Shown: one piece after another, positions 6,488-7,300 of the stretch | Layout: every line of letters starts with the position of its first letter | Numbering within the stretch: the first letter of the stretch is position 1 | Assembly: GCA_043802925.1 (NCBI GenBank) | Contig: JAZDKP010000235.1 | Coordinates: 1-7,300, forward strand | Length of the DNA: 7,300 nucleotides | Direction: 5' to 3' | Source of the DNA: JAZDKP01 sp043802925 | Lineage (GTDB): Bacteria; Fibrobacterota; OXYB2-FULL-49-7; JAEUSG01 | Notes under the pieces: model-generated | Told to the model about the DNA's origin: nothing | What the model saw: only the letters and a program-made list of their open reading frames with translations | The model's database searches: none | Program-made: the position numbers and the translations under genes

Positions 6488-6961
6488 ATGCAAAACGTTC
6501 CGGTCGTTCCCCTTCAAAATCCCGTTGAGCCCCAAAACGCAGACGATTTCCTGCTTCCTCCGCTCAATAGCCTGACACTGCTTCTGGTCGATGATTCCCG
6601 CAGCATGCTGATCATGCTGAAAAGCCAGCTTGAAAAGAGCGGCTTCGTTCTTTTCAAAACAGCGGTCAGCGGTCTCGAGGCGCTTGACATCCTCGAAAAC
6701 GACAAGGTCGAGGTCATCCTGTCCGACTGGAACATGCCGGGGATGGGCGGGCTTGAGCTTCTCGCAAAGGTTCGTGCAAGCGCTCGTTGTGCGCGCCTTC
6801 CTTTTATCCTGGTTACAGCCAAGGCCGCATCCGCGCACATTCTCCTGGCTATCCGCGCGGGTGCCGACGACTATGTCATTAAGCCTGTGAATGTCGAGAA
6901 TTTGGCAAAGAAAATCCAGAGCGTCCTCCGCCGGAAACTCTCCCTGAAGAAGGACCTGTGA
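6488..6961 (+). CDS. Second response regulator receiver protein with N-terminal extension
   Basis: With the ATG at 6488 the protein has 157 residues: about 28 residues of Pro/Asn-rich, probably flexible N-terminus, then one receiver domain. Functional residues are Asp35-Asp36 (LLLVDDS), Asp80 in LSDWNMP, Thr110 in LVTAK, and Tyr129 and Lys132 in DYVIKP. It ends in a basic tail (RRKLSLKKDL) with no output domain. It resembles the upstream receiver through the whole domain, including the same SDWNMP block, suggesting an old tandem duplication. An alternative TTG start at 6473 overlaps the upstream stop (TTGA) and would add five residues; neither start has a good Shine-Dalgarno, so the start is uncertain and coupling to the upstream gene is plausible. 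The stop lies 2 nt before the thrS ATG. Confidence 0.9.
   Translation: MQNVPVVPLQNPVEPQNADDFLLPPLNSLTLLLVDDSRSMLIMLKSQLEKSGFVLFKTAVSGLEALDILENDKVEVILSDWNMPGMGGLELLAKVRASARCARLPFILVTAKAASAHILLAIRAGADDYVIKPVNVENLAKKIQSVLRRKLSLKKDL
6950..6954 (+). promoter_or_regulatory. Ribosome binding site of thrS
   Basis: AAGGA lies inside the last codons of the second receiver gene, 9 nt before the ATG at 6964. It fixes that ATG as the thrS start and shows that thrS has no room for its own 5' leader unless a promoter lies within the receiver gene. Confidence 0.65.
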
Positions 6962-6963
6962 AT

Positions 6964-7300
6964 ATGAAAATCATCCTGCCTGACGGTTCCGCAAAGGAAA
7001 TGCCGGCAAAGGCCACTGCCTTTGATTTGGCCCTTTCCATTTCCGAAGGGCTTTCACGCCACGTGGTGGCGGCCAAGGTGAATGGCCGCCTCTGCGACCT
7101 GTCCACTCCCTTGTCCGAAAACGATTCCGTCCTGCTCCTCAAGTTCGATTCTCCTGAAGGCAAAACGGTGTTCTGGCACACCAGCGCGCACATCATGGCT
7201 CAGGCGGTCACCGCACTCTGGCCCGGGACCAAAGTCGCCATTGGCCCGGCCATTGACACGGGTTTCTATTACGATTTTGACACGGAACACGCCTTCAGCC
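6964..7300 (+). CDS. thrS: Threonyl-tRNA synthetase, N-terminal part (3' partial)
   Basis: The frame is open from the ATG at 6964 to the window end, giving 112 complete codons. Residues 1-61 match a TGS domain: MKIILPDGS, the ISEGLSRHVVAAKVNGRLCDL segment, and the closing VLLLKF strand. Residues from about 67 begin the second additional (editing) domain with the conserved FWHTSAHIMAQAV, whose His72-xxx-His76 pair belongs to the editing site, followed by AIGPAIDTGFYYDFD. ThrS charges tRNA-Thr with threonine and clears mischarged serine. The catalytic class II core and anticodon-binding domain lie beyond the edge. The 2-nt gap after the receiver gene suggests co-transcription. Many thrS genes carry a leader or T-box/operator upstream, and none can fit here outside coding sequence. 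Identity is strong from the motif string. Confidence 0.93.
   Translation, partial: MKIILPDGSAKEMPAKATAFDLALSISEGLSRHVVAAKVNGRLCDLSTPLSENDSVLLLKFDSPEGKTVFWHTSAHIMAQAVTALWPGTKVAIGPAIDTGFYYDFDTEHAFS

Noticed and set aside
1..7300. CRISPR array, insertion sequence, tRNA or other mobile or RNA element
   Set aside because: No direct-repeat array, transposase, terminal inverted repeats or tRNA-like cloverleaf was seen, and coding density leaves almost no room.

Overview
The window is a GC-rich bacterial chromosome segment that is densely coding on both strands. No rRNA, tRNA, mobile element or CRISPR array is visible. Its core is a complete six-gene set of [NiFe]-hydrogenase maturation genes, so the host almost certainly makes at least one [NiFe] hydrogenase, encoded outside this window. 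An anaerobic or facultatively hydrogen-metabolising bacterium is likely. Phylum cannot be fixed by eye. Gene content would fit Desulfobacterota, and the N-terminal part of ThrS also recalls FCB-group (Bacteroidota/Fibrobacterota-like) proteins. Both are low-confidence guesses.

Layout: (1) Positions 1-636 (+) hold the 3' part of a WYL-domain transcriptional regulator cut by the window edge. It converges on the hyp operon with only 10 bp between the stop codons. (2) Positions 647-6010 (-) hold one polycistronic unit read as hypA-hypB-hypF-hypC-hypD-hypE. Every junction overlaps (4, 4, 1, 17 and 4 bp), so the genes are very probably translationally coupled. (3) Positions 6011-6104 form a short AT-rich divergent intergenic region that must contain the promoters for both directions. 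(4) Positions 6105-6961 (+) hold two consecutive single-domain CheY-like receiver proteins, related to each other. (5) Positions 6964-7300 (+) hold the start of threonyl-tRNA synthetase (thrS), 2 nt after the second receiver gene and cut by the right edge.

How the genes work together: HypF and HypE make the cyanide ligand from carbamoyl phosphate, ending on the C-terminal cysteine of HypE. HypC and HypD form the scaffold on which Fe(CN)2CO is assembled. HypA and HypB then insert nickel. All key catalytic and metal-binding motifs are visible. The small departures are a Cys-x-Cys (not Cys-x-x-Cys) first half of the HypA zinc site, a HypB without a His-rich nickel-storage tail, and a HypF shortened between its zinc-finger and YrdC-like parts. 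The receiver-receiver-thrS arrangement is the least expected part of the window. Nothing here amounts to a clearly new biological system.
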